DNA of 55,505 bases from the NCBI GenBank assembly GCA_017534835.1, contig JAFXVT010000056.1, forward strand, positions 1 to 55,505. Reading direction: 5' to 3'. A program made the translations under genes and the position numbers. The notes beneath the pieces were generated by a model that was not told the origin of the DNA, did no database searches, and saw nothing but the letters and a program-made list of their open reading frames with translations. The DNA comes from Ruminococcus sp. (GTDB lineage: Bacteria > Bacillota > Clostridia > Oscillospirales > Ruminococcaceae). Shown here in pieces: positions 1 through 9,175 of the stretch; the first letter of the stretch is position 1, and each line of letters opens with the position of its first letter.

Positions 1-676
1 AGGTACGGAGCAGCTTCTTATCGTCTGTCACTGCTTTAGCAAAGGCGAGATCAATCATTGCCTTGAGCGAATCATACTCGCACAGCAGGTTCAGTCCGTT
101 CCTGTTATCTATCTTGTAGGTTAGGCGAGGAGGTATGAACTCCGTCAGCTTTGATTCCTTGCTTATCGTGAAGCTGTACAGATATTTAAAGTATTTCTTT
201 ACCCATTCAAGCGGCTCGCAGTACCTGTACTTCCGCAGGAACATTGTCGAGTATATCGGACTGCGATAATACAGTCTCAGCTTTCCTTTCTTATTGGCTT
301 TATCAAACAGGTCGATTTTATCAAGAGGGAAGAATGTCTTTGCAAACTCATTCACATCAACAATACCGCTGTCAGTGAAGATATTGTCACGAACGATGAC
401 GCGCTCATTTTTACCTATATCCGAGCCAGCTATGTCGGGCATGATACCGAGCAGACCGTATTCGTGTACAAAGTCCAGCACCATTTCATTCTGCCCAAGA
501 TCGTTCTCGGTCAGGTACTTGCCGAGATTAAGTGCGTCGATCATCATTTCATTTTCGCTGTTTATCGGATCGTATACCGAGCCGTACTCGAATGGAACAA
601 TATACTCCATTCCGTTTATGCTCTGTATTTCGTATCTTGTATTCTTATGCCAATGGCTTACTAATAACTGTTCCAT
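1..676 (-). CDS. Unrecognised protein, 3' end cut by window edge
   Basis: About 225 residues read leftward from an ATG at 674-676, with a ribosome site (AGGAG) just upstream in 5'-ttacaggagaaacac. The reading frame stays open to base 1, so the C-terminus lies outside the window. The protein begins MEQLLVSHWHKNTRYEIQSI and is soluble in appearance, with many aromatic and charged residues, a YIVPFEYGSVYDP stretch, and no signal peptide or membrane segment. I do not recognise the family. It is divergent from the zinc operon and has its own promoter at 728-756, so it is probably an independent accessory gene. The plus-strand reading frames that overlap it look like shadows. Confidence 0.65.
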   Translation of the reverse strand, partial: MEQLLVSHWHKNTRYEIQSINGMEYIVPFEYGSVYDPINSENEMMIDALNLGKYLTENDLGQNEMVLDFVHEYGLLGIMPDIAGSDIGKNERVIVRDNIFTDSGIVDVNEFAKTFFPLDKIDLFDKANKKGKLRLYYRSPIYSTMFLRKYRYCEPLEWVKKYFKYLYSFTISKESKLTEFIPPRLTYKIDNRNGLNLLCEYDSLKAMIDLAFAKAVTDDKKLLRT

Positions 677-727
677 GTGTTTCTCCTGTAATTATATTAT
701 CGCACAATTATATTACCTGATAGTTAT

Positions 728-756
728 ATTCTAACATGATTCTTTTATCATGTCAA
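728..756 (-). promoter_or_regulatory. Promoter of the partial gene with operator-like inverted repeat
   Basis: On the minus strand TTGACA (751-756) and TAGAAT (728-733) are separated by 17 bases. The spacer (734-750) plus three bases of the -35 box holds a perfect 7-base inverted repeat, ACATGAT-N6-ATCATGT (734-753), so a bound repressor would cover the promoter. The 11-mer ATTACCTGATA occurs on both sides, at 712-722 and 767-777. Confidence 0.6.
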
Positions 757-847
757 GGCATCTTGAATTACCTGATAATCTATCATATATTATCATCTCA
801 TTCAATTGCGAGCGCCCCAAAAATAGTCAAGAACACTATAATAAAAA

Positions 848-866
848 CGAAAACACTTATCATTTT
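848..866. promoter_or_regulatory. Distal Fur/Zur-like box
   Basis: The sequence CGAAAACACTTATCATTTT resembles the proximal box at 932-951 and the general Fur-family operator pattern. It lies about 30 bases upstream of the -35 element of the zinc operon promoter. This is a weaker match than the proximal box. Confidence 0.4.
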
Positions 867-896
867 GTTCAAGAAGTAGAATCAGCAAGCGGATTA

Positions 897-925
897 TTGA
901 CAAACAGTTAACTTGTGAATATAAT
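897..925 (+). promoter_or_regulatory. Promoter of the zinc operon
   Basis: TTGACA (897-902) and TATAAT (920-925) are perfect consensus boxes with a 17-base spacer. Transcription would begin near 932, inside the proximal Zur-like box, which is the arrangement expected for repression by a metal-loaded Fur-family protein. Confidence 0.75.
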
Positions 926-931
926 AAAAAA

Positions 932-951
932 TTGAAAACGATTATCATTTT
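932..951. promoter_or_regulatory. Proximal Fur/Zur-like operator
   Basis: GAAAACGATTATCATTTTC is a near-perfect palindrome of the Fur-family operator type and covers the predicted transcription start of the downstream Fur-family gene. Since the genes that follow are for zinc transport, the cognate regulator is most likely Zur, encoded by the first gene. That assignment is inference from context. Confidence 0.65.
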
Positions 952-974
952 CATTTTATGGTACGGAGGGTGAA

Positions 975-1370
975 ATGATGTCTGGTTACAAAACGATTCA
1001 GCGTGAAAGCGTTCTGCATATTCTGAGTAAAAATGCAGACAAAGCCTTTACTGTCAAAGAAATTGCAGAAGCGATAAAATCAGAAGCGTCAATTACGTGG
1101 AATCCCTCTGAAAGTACGATCTACAGAATTATGAGCGGCTTGGTCCAAAGTGGGACAGTTTTGAAAAAAGTTAATAATAACAGAGAATACCAATACGTAT
1201 TCTTAAACAATAATGATCCTCATATTACCGTAAGATGCAAGATATGCGGTAAGATACAGCATATAGACGAAAAAGTGTGTCAGGAAATAATAGAAGAACT
1301 GAAAAATAACAGCTGTATACAAACCGATGGCAATATTGAGGTCACAGGAATATGTGATAAATGCAGATAA
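975..1370 (+). CDS. zur: Fur-family metal repressor, probably Zur
   Basis: This 131-residue protein has the Fur family layout: an N-terminal winged-helix domain (about 5-75, including STIYRIMSGLVQSG) and a C-terminal dimerisation and metal domain beginning HITVRCKICG. The CxxC pairs Cys88/Cys91 and Cys127/Cys130 match the structural zinc site of Fur proteins. Two adjacent ATG codons (975, 978) follow the ribosome site GGAGGGTG. It is the first gene of a zinc-uptake operon behind two Fur-like operators, so autoregulation and zinc sensing are likely. Family membership is clear; the zinc specificity is inferred from the neighbours, and PerR or Fur function cannot be excluded by sequence alone. 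Confidence 0.85.
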   Translation: MMSGYKTIQRESVLHILSKNADKAFTVKEIAEAIKSEASITWNPSESTIYRIMSGLVQSGTVLKKVNNNREYQYVFLNNNDPHITVRCKICGKIQHIDEKVCQEIIEELKNNSCIQTDGNIEVTGICDKCR

Positions 1371-1386
1371 AGTGAGGTGAGCAGAA

Positions 1387-1689
1387 ATGTCAAAAAGCAG
1401 GAACAGAGCAATATCATGGATAGTGCTTATGGTATTCAGTCTTGTCATATTCTGCTCATCTACCTTTATTATTGTTCACGCAGATCACGATTGTACGGGT
1501 GAGGACTGCTCTATATGTATGGAGCTTGCAGAGTGTAATAAAACGCTGCACACGCTCGGAACGGCAGTTGCAGGAGCATTACAGTTTACACTTATGTTCT
1601 GCATCGTTGCTGCTCTTTGTAATATCATCATAAGATCTCACTCTGAGCATACAACTCTTATTTCTCTTAAAGTGGAGCTTCTGAATTAA
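1387..1689 (+). CDS. Small two-helix membrane protein with Cys/His loop
   Basis: This 100-residue protein begins 17 bases after the repressor gene, with a GAGGTGAG ribosome site. It has two hydrophobic segments (about 10-31 and 56-82) joined by a loop containing His31, His34, Cys36, Cys41, Cys44 and Cys50 (HADHDCTGEDCSICMELAEC). The loop is an attractive external metal-binding site. I recognise the type as a protein seen near zinc transporters in clostridia but know no assigned function. Position in the operon suggests a role in zinc capture or sensing at the membrane; this is inference. Confidence 0.7.
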   Translation: MSKSRNRAISWIVLMVFSLVIFCSSTFIIVHADHDCTGEDCSICMELAECNKTLHTLGTAVAGALQFTLMFCIVAALCNIIIRSHSEHTTLISLKVELLN

Positions 1690-1706
1690 ATATTGACAGC
1701 ATTATC

Positions 1707-1753
1707 TTTTATGGGATAGTTATGTCCGAAAGTTGATTTTACGGGATAACTAT
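1707..1753. repeat. Short repeat pair upstream of znuA
   Basis: TTTTATGGGATAGTTAT (1707-1723) and TTTTACGGGATAACTAT (1737-1753) match at 14 of 17 positions as direct repeats 30 bases apart. Their last eight bases also form an inverted repeat, ATAGTTAT/ATAACTAT. It may be a second operator or an RNA hairpin between the small membrane gene and znuA. Confidence 0.35.
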
Positions 1754-1853
1754 ATCATTTTGTAAGAATGCAGGGTGTGTTTTCGGCTTTGCTGCCAAAC
1801 ATACGCCTTATTTCGTTATGCTATAAATGTTTTAATTCGGAGGTTCTATTTTT

Positions 1854-3497
1854 ATGTTTAAGAAAAAATTCGGCATTTATGCCCTCACATTCGCTATGGC
1901 TGCAATGGGAATGACAGGCTGCTCATCGGACACTTCTTCAAGCAGCAAGACAGAAGCGACCACACAAGCTGCTAATAAAGCAAGCTCTGAGCCTTTCAGC
2001 GTAGTTTGCACTATCTTCCCCGAGTACGACTGGGTAAAGGAGATACTCGGCGACCACGCTGAAAATGTCGAGCTTACTTATCTGCTTGACAACGGCGTTG
2101 ACCTTCACAGCTACCAGCCTACCGCTGATGATATGATGAAGATATCCACCTGCGACCTGTTCGTGTATGTAGGCGGAGAGTCAGACGAATGGGTGGAAGA
2201 TGCTCTTGCAGAAGCCACAAACAAGGATATGAAGGTCATCAACCTGATGGACGTTCTCGGTGATTCCGCTAAGGTTGAGGAACTGAAAGAGGGTATGCAG
2301 GAGGACGAACACGACCACGATCACGAGCACAGCAAGGAAGTTTCCACCTTTGAGGATGATGAGGTGCAGGACAGACCTCTCTCCGACTGGGAGGGCGACT
2401 GGCAGTCCGCTTATCCGCTGGTGCTTGACGGTTCACTCGATGAGGCGTGGGAGCATAAGTCCGAAGACGGCAGTATGACCGCTGAGGAGTACAAGGACTA
2501 CTATACAAAGGGCTACAAGTCCGATTACAACGCTGTCAGCATCCACGACGATCATATCAAGTTCACTGATAAGGACGGCAATGAAACCGAGTCTGATTAT
2601 GAGTACACAGGATATTATATCCAGAACTGGTCAACAGGCACAAAGGCAGCTATGTACCGTTTTGAAGCCGTTGATAAGGGATCCGGCGCACCCGTGTATA
2701 TCGAATTCAACGACCATATCATCGAGCCTGAAAAGGCAGAGCATTTCCATATCCGAATGAGTGATGAAAGCTATGATGCTATCGTTGATCCCGAGGGAAA
2801 CTGGCCTACTTTCTTTGACGCTGCACTCACTCCTGATGAGGTTTGCGAAGAGGTCATCGGTCACGGTCACAGCGATGAAGACGAGGAAGAAGAACACGAA
2901 CACGAGCATGAAGAGGGCGAAGCCGAGGAAGAGCACGAGCATGAACACGAAGAGGGCGAAGCGGAATATGACGAACACGTTTGGCTCTCTGTAAAAAATG
3001 CAAAGGTACTCTGCACTGAGATCGAAAAGAATATCGAAGCTATTGATCCTGCAAATGCCGCTGATTACAAGGCTAACCTTGACAGCTATGCTGCAAAGCT
3101 CGACGAGCTTGACGGCAAATTCAAGACACTTGTTGACGGTTCATCCGTAAAAACGCTTGTATTCGGTGACAGATTCCCGTTCCGCTACTTCGTTGACGAT
3201 TACGGTCTTGATTACTACGTCGCTTTCATCGGCTGCTCTGCCGAAACAGAAGCAAGCTTCGAGACTATCGCTTTCCTTTCCGATAAGGTAAAGGAGCTTG
3301 ACTGCAAGACCATTTTCACACTTGAGAATTCCGGCAAGGATATCGCGAATACTATCATCAGCACATCGGGCAAGAGCGTGGACATTGCTGAACTGAACTC
3401 TCTCCAGTCCGTATCAAAGGACGATATTACAGGCGGTGCAAGCTATATCTCTCTTATGCAGAAGAACTATGATGTTCTTGCAGGCGTCCTTAAATGA
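1854..3497 (+). CDS. znuA: Zinc-binding lipoprotein ZnuA/AdcA with inserted ZinT domain
   Basis: This 547-residue surface lipoprotein should capture Zn2+ for the ZnuBC transporter. The lipobox is MTGC with Cys23 as lipid anchor. The N-lobe of the ZnuA fold spans about 47-140, with the metal ligand His85 in DLHSYQP. A His-rich run ([10 protein letters not shown], 151-160) follows. A complete ZinT domain occupies about 178-337 ([11 protein letters not shown] to [13 protein letters not shown]). A second Glu/His loop (340-370) leads to the C-lobe starting EYDEHVWLS, where His375 is the next ligand, and ending at 547. In streptococcal AdcA the ZinT domain is appended at the C-terminus; here it sits inside the His-rich loop. 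A good ribosome site (GGAGG) precedes the ATG. Family assignment is secure. Confidence 0.93.
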   Translation: MFKKKFGIYALTFAMAAMGMTGCSSDTSSSSKTEATTQAANKASSEPFSVVCTIFPEYDWVKEILGDHAENVELTYLLDNGVDLHSYQPTADDMMKISTCDLFVYVGGESDEWVEDALAEATNKDMKVINLMDVLGDSAKVEELKEGMQEDEHDHDHEHSKEVSTFEDDEVQDRPLSDWEGDWQSAYPLVLDGSLDEAWEHKSEDGSMTAEEYKDYYTKGYKSDYNAVSIHDDHIKFTDKDGNETESDYEYTGYYIQNWSTGTKAAMYRFEAVDKGSGAPVYIEFNDHIIEPEKAEHFHIRMSDESYDAIVDPEGNWPTFFDAALTPDEVCEEVIGHGHSDEDEEEEHEHEHEEGEAEEEHEHEHEEGEAEYDEHVWLSVKNAKVLCTEIEKNIEAIDPANAADYKANLDSYAAKLDELDGKFKTLVDGSSVKTLVFGDRFPFRYFVDDYGLDYYVAFIGCSAETEASFETIAFLSDKVKELDCKTIFTLENSGKDIANTIISTSGKSVDIAELNSLQSVSKDDITGGASYISLMQKNYDVLAGVLK

Positions 3498-3505
3498 GGT
3501 GCGGT

Positions 3506-4612
3506 ATGGCAGATAAAAAAATACCCGTAATTCTCATAACAGGCTATCTCGGTTCCGGAAAGACAACTCTCATGCAGAACCTTCTGAAGCAGGAACAGCA
3601 AAAAATAGCACTTATCGTAAATGACATGGGCAGCGTCAACATAGACGCTGCTCTCCTGAACAAGAACCGTGACCGCATAGCTTCCGTTGAAATGGTGGAA
3701 TTGCAGAACGGCTGTATCTGCTGTACGCTCCGTGATGAGTTTATCGCTGAAATCGAGCGCATCTCACAGCTTCCCGATATTGAAGCTGTTTTCGTGGAAG
3801 CGTCTGGTATCAGTGAGCCTTCCAATATCGCCGCCTCTTTCGTTGTCTATACCGAGGAGAATCCCGATACCAATGTATATCTCAGCTCTGTTGTATCTGT
3901 TGTGGACGCAGACCGTATCTATAACGAATTCCTGCGTGAGATTTCGATGGAGAACGACACAGAAAAGGGCGACATCATCAACCTTATCATCGACCAGATC
4001 GAGTTCTGCAATCTTATCATACTCAATAAGACCGACCTTCTCAGTGCGCAGCAGGTGGAGGAAGTCACAAAGGCTATCCGTGACATCCAGTCCGAAGCAG
4101 AGATAATCCCTGCTGTGAACAGCGCAGTCGATACAGACAAGATACTTCACGGCAGAGATTTCGACTATCATTCAGTCCTTGCTTCATCGTCAATTCAGCG
4201 TGCGCTCAACACCAATGAGCCCACCGACAAGGAAGCTTGTATGGACGAATACGGTATAACTTCCTTTGTGTATGAGGAAGTCCGCCCATTCGACCGCAAC
4301 AAGTTTATGGATCTGGTAGACGAGTACCCGACAGAGCTTATCCGCACAAAAGGGTATGTATGGTTTGCAGATGACGATGTACATATACAGCTCTTTGAGC
4401 AGGCTGGCAGAAATGCAAGTGTTACCGAGCTCAACGAGTGGCTGGCTTCCTGCCCGCAGGAGGAGCTTGACGCTATGTTTGAGAACTATCCCGACCTGAA
4501 GGACGACTGGCACGAGGTCTACGGCGACCGTATCAACCAGCTCGTTTTCATCGGAAAAGGCTATAAAAAAGCGGATATTCTCGCGCGCCTTGAAAGCTGT
4601 CTGACGATATAA
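3506..4612 (+). CDS. CobW/COG0523-family GTPase, zinc-related
   Basis: CobW-family GTPases act as metallochaperones; those in Zur regulons help distribute zinc under starvation. The protein has the Walker A motif GYLGSGKT near its start, the metal-binding CxCC motif in [12 protein letters not shown], the switch region EASGISEP and NKTD for guanine recognition. A C-terminal CobW domain covers roughly 230-368. The ATG at 3506 is preceded by GAGGTG at a proper distance; an upstream in-frame ATG at 3494 overlaps the znuA stop and would add MRCG without a ribosome site. Translational coupling to znuA is likely. Zinc as its metal is inferred from context. Confidence 0.9.
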   Translation: MADKKIPVILITGYLGSGKTTLMQNLLKQEQQKIALIVNDMGSVNIDAALLNKNRDRIASVEMVELQNGCICCTLRDEFIAEIERISQLPDIEAVFVEASGISEPSNIAASFVVYTEENPDTNVYLSSVVSVVDADRIYNEFLREISMENDTEKGDIINLIIDQIEFCNLIILNKTDLLSAQQVEEVTKAIRDIQSEAEIIPAVNSAVDTDKILHGRDFDYHSVLASSSIQRALNTNEPTDKEACMDEYGITSFVYEEVRPFDRNKFMDLVDEYPTELIRTKGYVWFADDDVHIQLFEQAGRNASVTELNEWLASCPQEELDAMFENYPDLKDDWHEVYGDRINQLVFIGKGYKKADILARLESCLTI

Positions 4613-4621
4613 AGAATGACA

Positions 4622-4670
4622 GAAGTGCAGAGGAGCAGCAATTGCACTGCTCTCCTCCTTCTGCACTTTT
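4622..4670 (+). terminator. Intra-operon hairpin with T-run
   Basis: Left arm AAGTGCAGAGGAGCAG pairs with CTGCTCTCCTCCTTCTGCACTT with a small bulge, followed by TTTT. It separates the CobW gene from znuC and may lower expression of the ABC transporter subunits relative to the binding protein. Confidence 0.6.
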
Positions 4671-4690
4671 AGGAATGGAGTGTATGATAA

Positions 4691-5410
4691 ATGACTGCAC
4701 AGATGAAGTGTATAGACGCTTCGCTCGGATATGAGGGCGGCATCGTTGCAGAAAAGCTCAATTTTACAATCAGTAAGGGCGATTATCTCTGTATCCTCGG
4801 TGAAAACGGTTCGGGTAAGAGCACACTGATAAAAGCAATATTGGGACTGAAACCTCAGGTCAGCGGAGAGATAGAGTGGTGCGGAGATGTCAAAAGGAAT
4901 GAAGTTGGTTATCTCCCTCAGCAGACCGTTGTTCAGAGAGATTTCCCTGCTTCTGTCCGTGAGATAGTCCGTTCGGGCTGTCTTGCCAAATGCGGACTTC
5001 GCCCTTTCTACAATAAAAAGGAAAAAGAGCTTGCCGAAAGCACTATGAAACAGCTTGAGATCGATAAATTGGCTAAACGATGCTACCGTGAGCTTTCAGG
5101 CGGTCAGCAGCAGAGAGTTCTCCTTGCAAGAGCCTTGTGTGCTACAAGAAAAATGCTGCTGCTCGATGAGCCGGTGACAGGTCTTGATCCGAAAGCTCAG
5201 ACCGACCTTTACGAGCTTATCGCAAAGCTGAACCGTGAGGGTATCACCATTATTATGGTATCACACGATGTTGCAGCTTCTGTAAAGTATGCTTCTCATA
5301 TACTCCATATCGGCGGTCATAAACAGCTGTTTTTCGGAAAAACTGCTGACTACATCACAAGTCGGACAGGAAAGCTTTTCTTAGAAACGGAGGCAGAGGA
5401 AAATGACTGA
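4691..5410 (+). CDS. znuC: Zinc ABC transporter ATPase ZnuC
   Basis: This 239-residue ATPase powers zinc import with ZnuB and ZnuA. It has Walker A (GENGSGKST, about 37-45), the Q-loop in YLPQQ, the ABC signature LSGGQQQR, Walker B (MLLLDEP) and the switch His in MVSHD. Its sequence follows the metal-type (MntB/ZnuC) pattern. A GGAATGGAG ribosome site precedes the ATG. The 3' end overlaps the permease start by eight bases, which suggests coupled translation. Zinc rather than manganese is chosen because of the ZinT-bearing binding protein and CobW neighbour. Confidence 0.92.
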   Translation: MTAQMKCIDASLGYEGGIVAEKLNFTISKGDYLCILGENGSGKSTLIKAILGLKPQVSGEIEWCGDVKRNEVGYLPQQTVVQRDFPASVREIVRSGCLAKCGLRPFYNKKEKELAESTMKQLEIDKLAKRCYRELSGGQQQRVLLARALCATRKMLLLDEPVTGLDPKAQTDLYELIAKLNREGITIIMVSHDVAASVKYASHILHIGGHKQLFFGKTADYITSRTGKLFLETEAEEND

Positions 5411-6342
5411 GAACATTGAGAAACTTCAGCAGTATTTTGAATTCCCGTTTGTCAGATACGCATTTGTAGTCGGGATCCTCATCGCATTATGTTCATCATT
5501 ATTGGGCGTAACTCTTGTGCTGAAGCGTTTTTCCTTCATCGGAGACGGTCTGTCTCATGTGGCTTTCGGTGCAATGTCACTTTCTGCAACATTGCCTGTC
5601 ATCATAAAAGAGACGGTCATATCATTCTCACACTCCAGCGCCCTTAGTCCGGGTATTCAGAACATCGTAAACCACATAGCTGAAATGAATAATATGGTAA
5701 TTGTTCTGCCTGTAACTCTGCTGTGTGCTATATTGCTACTGAGGACGGGACAAAACACAAAGATCAAGGGAGATGCTGCTGTTGCTATGATATCAGTAGG
5801 CGCACTTGCGATAGGCTATCTCCTGATGAACCGCTTTCCTTCGGGCTCGAATATCTCAGGTGATGTGTGCAGTACGCTGTTCGGCTCTACCTCCATTCTG
5901 ACATTAAAGCCCGAAGATGTAAAGCTGTGCATTTATATGTCAGTCGTCGTTATCCTGACATTTATCCTGTTTTACAATAAAATTATTCTCTGTTACATTT
6001 GATGAAAACTTTGTAAGAGCAACGGGAGTGAAAGCGAGCGCCTATAATCTGCTGATCGCTGTTGTCACCGCGCTTATAATCGTGCTGGCGATGAATCTTG
6101 TAGGCTCCCTGCTTATCTCAGCGCTTATCATATTCCCTGCACTTGCGGCAATGAGAATATTCAAGAGCTTCCGCAGTGTGATAATTTGCTCCGCTGTAAT
6201 TTCCGTTCTGTGTGCAGGATTTGGTATTATAACTTCAATACTGTTTTCAACACCTGTCGGCTCGACTATCGTTGTTGCTGATTTACTGGTATTTCTGCTG
6301 TTTTCACTTCTGTCTGTTTTTGTCGGAAAGAGGAGAGCATGA
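5403..6342 (+). pseudogene. znuB: Zinc ABC permease ZnuB, frameshifted
   Basis: Residues 1-199 (5403-6002) carry the first part of a ZnuB/MntC-type permease with several hydrophobic helices and the motif FSFIGDGLSHVAFGAM. The frame stops at TGA 6000-6002. Homology continues without a gap in the +1 frame: FSVTFDENFVRATGV and then the final helices to GKRRA (stop at 6342). One extra base between about 5979 and 5989 accounts for the break. The joined product would be about 312 residues, a normal length. Either the gene is inactivated, or the base is an assembly error. The rest of the operon is intact and the reading is otherwise well conserved, so an error is quite possible. Confidence 0.85.
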
Positions 6343-6382
6343 TGAAAAAGATACCTGTTTCATAATGTAATGGAGGTTTAAT

Positions 6383-6982
6383 ATGAAAAAATCAATACTA
6401 TTAGTTGCTATGCTGACCATAGCAGTATGTATAACAGGATGCGGCAGTTCTGAAAACACGGATCTGTCAAATAATAGTTCTGTAGATCATCAGGGCACTG
6501 CAAATTCTGCCGAAGTGGATAGCATAACTGAATCGGGAGAAAACACCTTGATAGAAAGCGCTGCCGAGGCGCCAAGCAATACCGATCCTTCATCTGATTC
6601 AACAGGCAGCGGTGATGGAGAAATAGACATCGACCTCACTACGCTCAGCTCGAGTATGGTATACGCTCAGGTTTATGATATGGTCTATAACGGCGATAAT
6701 TACCTTGGCAAAACAGTCAAGGCTAAAGGACCGTTTTCCTATTATCAGGAACCTGACGGCAGAGAATTCTTCGCAGTTATAATCAGTGATGCCACGGCAT
6801 GCTGCTCTCAAGGCATAGAATTCGTTCTGGACGGTGACTATTCATATCCTGATGATTATCCTGCTATTGGCACCGACATAACCGTTGTCGGAAAATTCAA
6901 TTACTACAAAGAGAATTACTATACCTACTGTCAGCTCACTGATGCAACAATGGAAGCAGATACATCTTTGTCGTGGGAGTAA
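6383..6982 (+). CDS. Zinc-operon lipoprotein with OB-fold-like domain
   Basis: This 199-residue protein has a lipoprotein signal (MKKSILLVAMLTIAVCITGC, Cys20), a Ser/Asn-rich linker and a compact domain from about 88 to 190. The domain begins VYAQVYDMVYNGDNYLGKTVKAKG and includes DATACCSQGIEFVL, a striking motif with adjacent cysteines. The beta-rich pattern with YLGKTVKAKGPF resembles small OB-fold domains. It starts 40 bases after the permease and is preceded by GGAGG. I know of similar lipoproteins near zinc transporters, without a proven function. The CC pair may bind metal or form a disulfide. Confidence 0.75.
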   Translation: MKKSILLVAMLTIAVCITGCGSSENTDLSNNSSVDHQGTANSAEVDSITESGENTLIESAAEAPSNTDPSSDSTGSGDGEIDIDLTTLSSSMVYAQVYDMVYNGDNYLGKTVKAKGPFSYYQEPDGREFFAVIISDATACCSQGIEFVLDGDYSYPDDYPAIGTDITVVGKFNYYKENYYTYCQLTDATMEADTSLSWE

Positions 6983-7445
6983 AAGAGTGATTATTTCTCA
7001 CATTGATTGACTTGCCACCCCTCTCTTTTCTGCTTTATTTCAAGTATTGACGTTTTGAATTATATTCCAGCATCGTTACACACCATCAGTTTATGATGCC
7101 GTAAGGTGTACAAATCCAGGTCCTGCAATCCTCTATCTTCTGCGTCAGCTCCGCTATCCCGGCTTCACGCTTTTCGATCATGGAATTGCAGACTTGGCGT
7201 GTTCGCGGTCATTGATCCGCTCAATGATGCCGTCATTGCGGCGCATACCATAATTATTAAAAGGACTTGTGGGGAACGAATTATAAGTGTACCAACAGAA
7301 TACGGTTATGCAGAGAGTGTTATTTGATAAAGAATTTATGTAATTGAGATCATGGATCAACCATCAAAGGCAGTTTGGCTGATGTTTTGTGTGACGATAT
7401 GTAAAACAACCACTCAATAAATCAGCGAATCAGTATAAAATATCA
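6983..7445. other. Intergenic stretch with possible decayed coding sequence
   Basis: No convincing gene is present. On the minus strand 7100-7260 two short overlapping frames read RRNDGIIERINDREHAKSAI and then MIEKREAGIAELTQKIEDCR, as if a coiled-coil segment had been broken by a frameshift. This could be the remnant of a mobile-element or recombinase gene, but it is too short to identify. Confidence 0.3.
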
Positions 7446-7473
7446 TTTACATTCATAAGAGTTATGCTATAAT
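7446..7473 (+). promoter_or_regulatory. Promoter of the pectate lyase gene
   Basis: TTTACA (7446-7451) and TATAAT (7468-7473) with a 16-base spacer and an extended TGC before the -10. The strong ribosome site GAGGGGGATG and ATG at 7520 follow. Confidence 0.6.
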
Positions 7474-7519
7474 TAAACTGTTAATGAAACCAGAAAAAAA
7501 TTACTGAGGGGGATGTTTC

Positions 7520-9175
7520 ATGTTTAATCATTCAAAAAAGCTCTTTGCTTCTGCCACTGCAATAATTACAATACTTCCGCAGATTGCAGCTGCACCACAA
7601 TACACCTATGCTGTTGAAACAGCTGCTGTCTCCGAATGCGGAGGTTGGTTTGAGGAGGCATATGCAGAATGGGACACAAACACTATCGGTTCTGATGTTA
7701 CTGTCAGTTATGCCGCCGCCGGTGATGCCTCATTCACCGCAGCTGATGCGGAGCTGATAAGAGGTTCAAGGGTAGATATTCCCGGTCTGAAGGGAAATAC
7801 TGATTATACCCTGAAGATAGAAGGCTCATCAGGTTCTGCGACCTGTCAGGTGAGAACTCTTTCCTACGACCGTACCGGCTACGCTCATCAGGACTTTTCA
7901 GGCATTGGTGCTTACAACGATGATGGTACATTGAAGTCTGACGTGACTGTAATATATGTCACAAACGAAAATAAGGATACCATTACTTACAATGGAAAGA
8001 CGGGACTTTACAACATCTTTTTCAGCGCCAAACCAAAGAATGTCTGCTTCCGCTTCATCGGTACGCTGGACGTACCCGCCGGTACAGTTGCAAATGACGG
8101 CAGCCATAACGACGGCTCTAATATGCTCTATCTGCAAAACAGCTCTAACGTGACTGTGGAGGGCATCGGAGATGATACCGACCTCATTGACTGGGGTATC
8201 GAAATGAAACGCTGTACAAGCTGTGAATTCCGCAATCTCCACCTCGGAAACTACCCTGATGACGCAATAGCAATGACCGGTAATGCAGATATACTCTCAG
8301 AACATATCTGGGTACATAACAACACAATTGAAAAGGGATACAATCAGTTTGCAGGAAACGGTCATGTAGATGCAGACAAGGCAGACGGTGACGGCTCTAT
8401 GGATATGAAATGGTCACAGTATGTGACTGTCTCCTATAACGAGTTCGTTGGCTGTCACAAAACCTCACTTGTCGGAGGAAGAGCAGACCAGTTTCAGGAT
8501 AATATCACATATCATCACAACTGGTTCAACGGCACGGAATCAAGAAATCCCCGTGTAAGAAATGCCCATGTCCATTCATTCAACAATCTCTTTACGGACA
8601 ACGCTGAATATGGTATCTGTGCTTCGTATAACTCGAAAGTATTCTCCGAATGCAATTATTTCGAGAGGACAAAGTCACCGCTCTATGCGATAAATATGGG
8701 CAAAGATGCCTATTCAGGTACGATAAAATCGTTCGGTGATGTGTTTGATGACTGCCAGCCGGATGAGAAACTTGCGTATCAGATAATCGAGAACAGGACA
8801 GATGCGCCTGACATAGCCAACCTGATAGACGGCGGAGAGAAGTATGATAACTTCGACCTGAATCTCTATGACTATGAGGTGCAGTCCCCTGCTGATGCAA
8901 AGGCTGATATTCAGAAGTATGCAGGCAGAATGAAGAAAGGCATCGGTACAGACACACCGGCGATCATAATCCCTGTTGGACCTGCCAACAGCGGCGATGT
9001 CAATAGTGATGGCGCGTTCAATGTTGCTGATGTTGTTCTGTTACAGAAATGGCTGCTTGCTGTTCCTGACACGCATCTTGATAACTGGAAAGCTGCTGAC
9101 CTATGTGAAGATAACAGGCTCAATGCATTCGATCTGTGTCTTATGAGGAGAGCGCTGATCGATGATAACAGCTGA
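7520..9175 (+). CDS. Secreted pectate lyase (PL1-type) with C-terminal dockerin
   Basis: This 551-residue enzyme should cleave pectate by beta-elimination outside the cell. A signal peptide (about 1-32) is followed by a fibronectin-III-like module (about 38-115), then a parallel beta-helix pectate lyase domain (about 120-440). Typical PL1 landmarks are seen: DDAIAMTGNADILSEHIWVHNN, DMKWSQYVTVSYNEF and YHHNWFNGTESRNPRVR with the catalytic Arg region. The end (about 485-548) is a type I dockerin with two repeats, GDVNSDGAFNVADVVLLQKWLL and a weaker DLCEDNRLNAFDLCLMRRAL. The dockerin implies attachment to a cellulosome-like scaffold. It has its own promoter and a terminator at 9273-9301. Confidence 0.92.
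   Translation: MFNHSKKLFASATAIITILPQIAAAPQYTYAVETAAVSECGGWFEEAYAEWDTNTIGSDVTVSYAAAGDASFTAADAELIRGSRVDIPGLKGNTDYTLKIEGSSGSATCQVRTLSYDRTGYAHQDFSGIGAYNDDGTLKSDVTVIYVTNENKDTITYNGKTGLYNIFFSAKPKNVCFRFIGTLDVPAGTVANDGSHNDGSNMLYLQNSSNVTVEGIGDDTDLIDWGIEMKRCTSCEFRNLHLGNYPDDAIAMTGNADILSEHIWVHNNTIEKGYNQFAGNGHVDADKADGDGSMDMKWSQYVTVSYNEFVGCHKTSLVGGRADQFQDNITYHHNWFNGTESRNPRVRNAHVHSFNNLFTDNAEYGICASYNSKVFSECNYFERTKSPLYAINMGKDAYSGTIKSFGDVFDDCQPDEKLAYQIIENRTDAPDIANLIDGGEKYDNFDLNLYDYEVQSPADAKADIQKYAGRMKKGIGTDTPAIIIPVGPANSGDVNSDGAFNVADVVLLQKWLLAVPDTHLDNWKAADLCEDNRLNAFDLCLMRRALIDDNS

Noticed and set aside
294-734. Plus-strand open frame over the first gene
   Set aside because: It is antisense to a minus-strand frame with promoter and ribosome site, and its composition is unlike real protein.
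5976-6002. Programmed frameshift in znuB
   Set aside because: No recognised slippery site with a stimulatory stem was seen, and ZnuB is not a family known for recoding; mutation or base error is simpler.
7106-7327. Short plus-strand frame between zinc operon and pectate lyase
   Set aside because: No ribosome site; the opposite strand shows broken coding-like segments instead.
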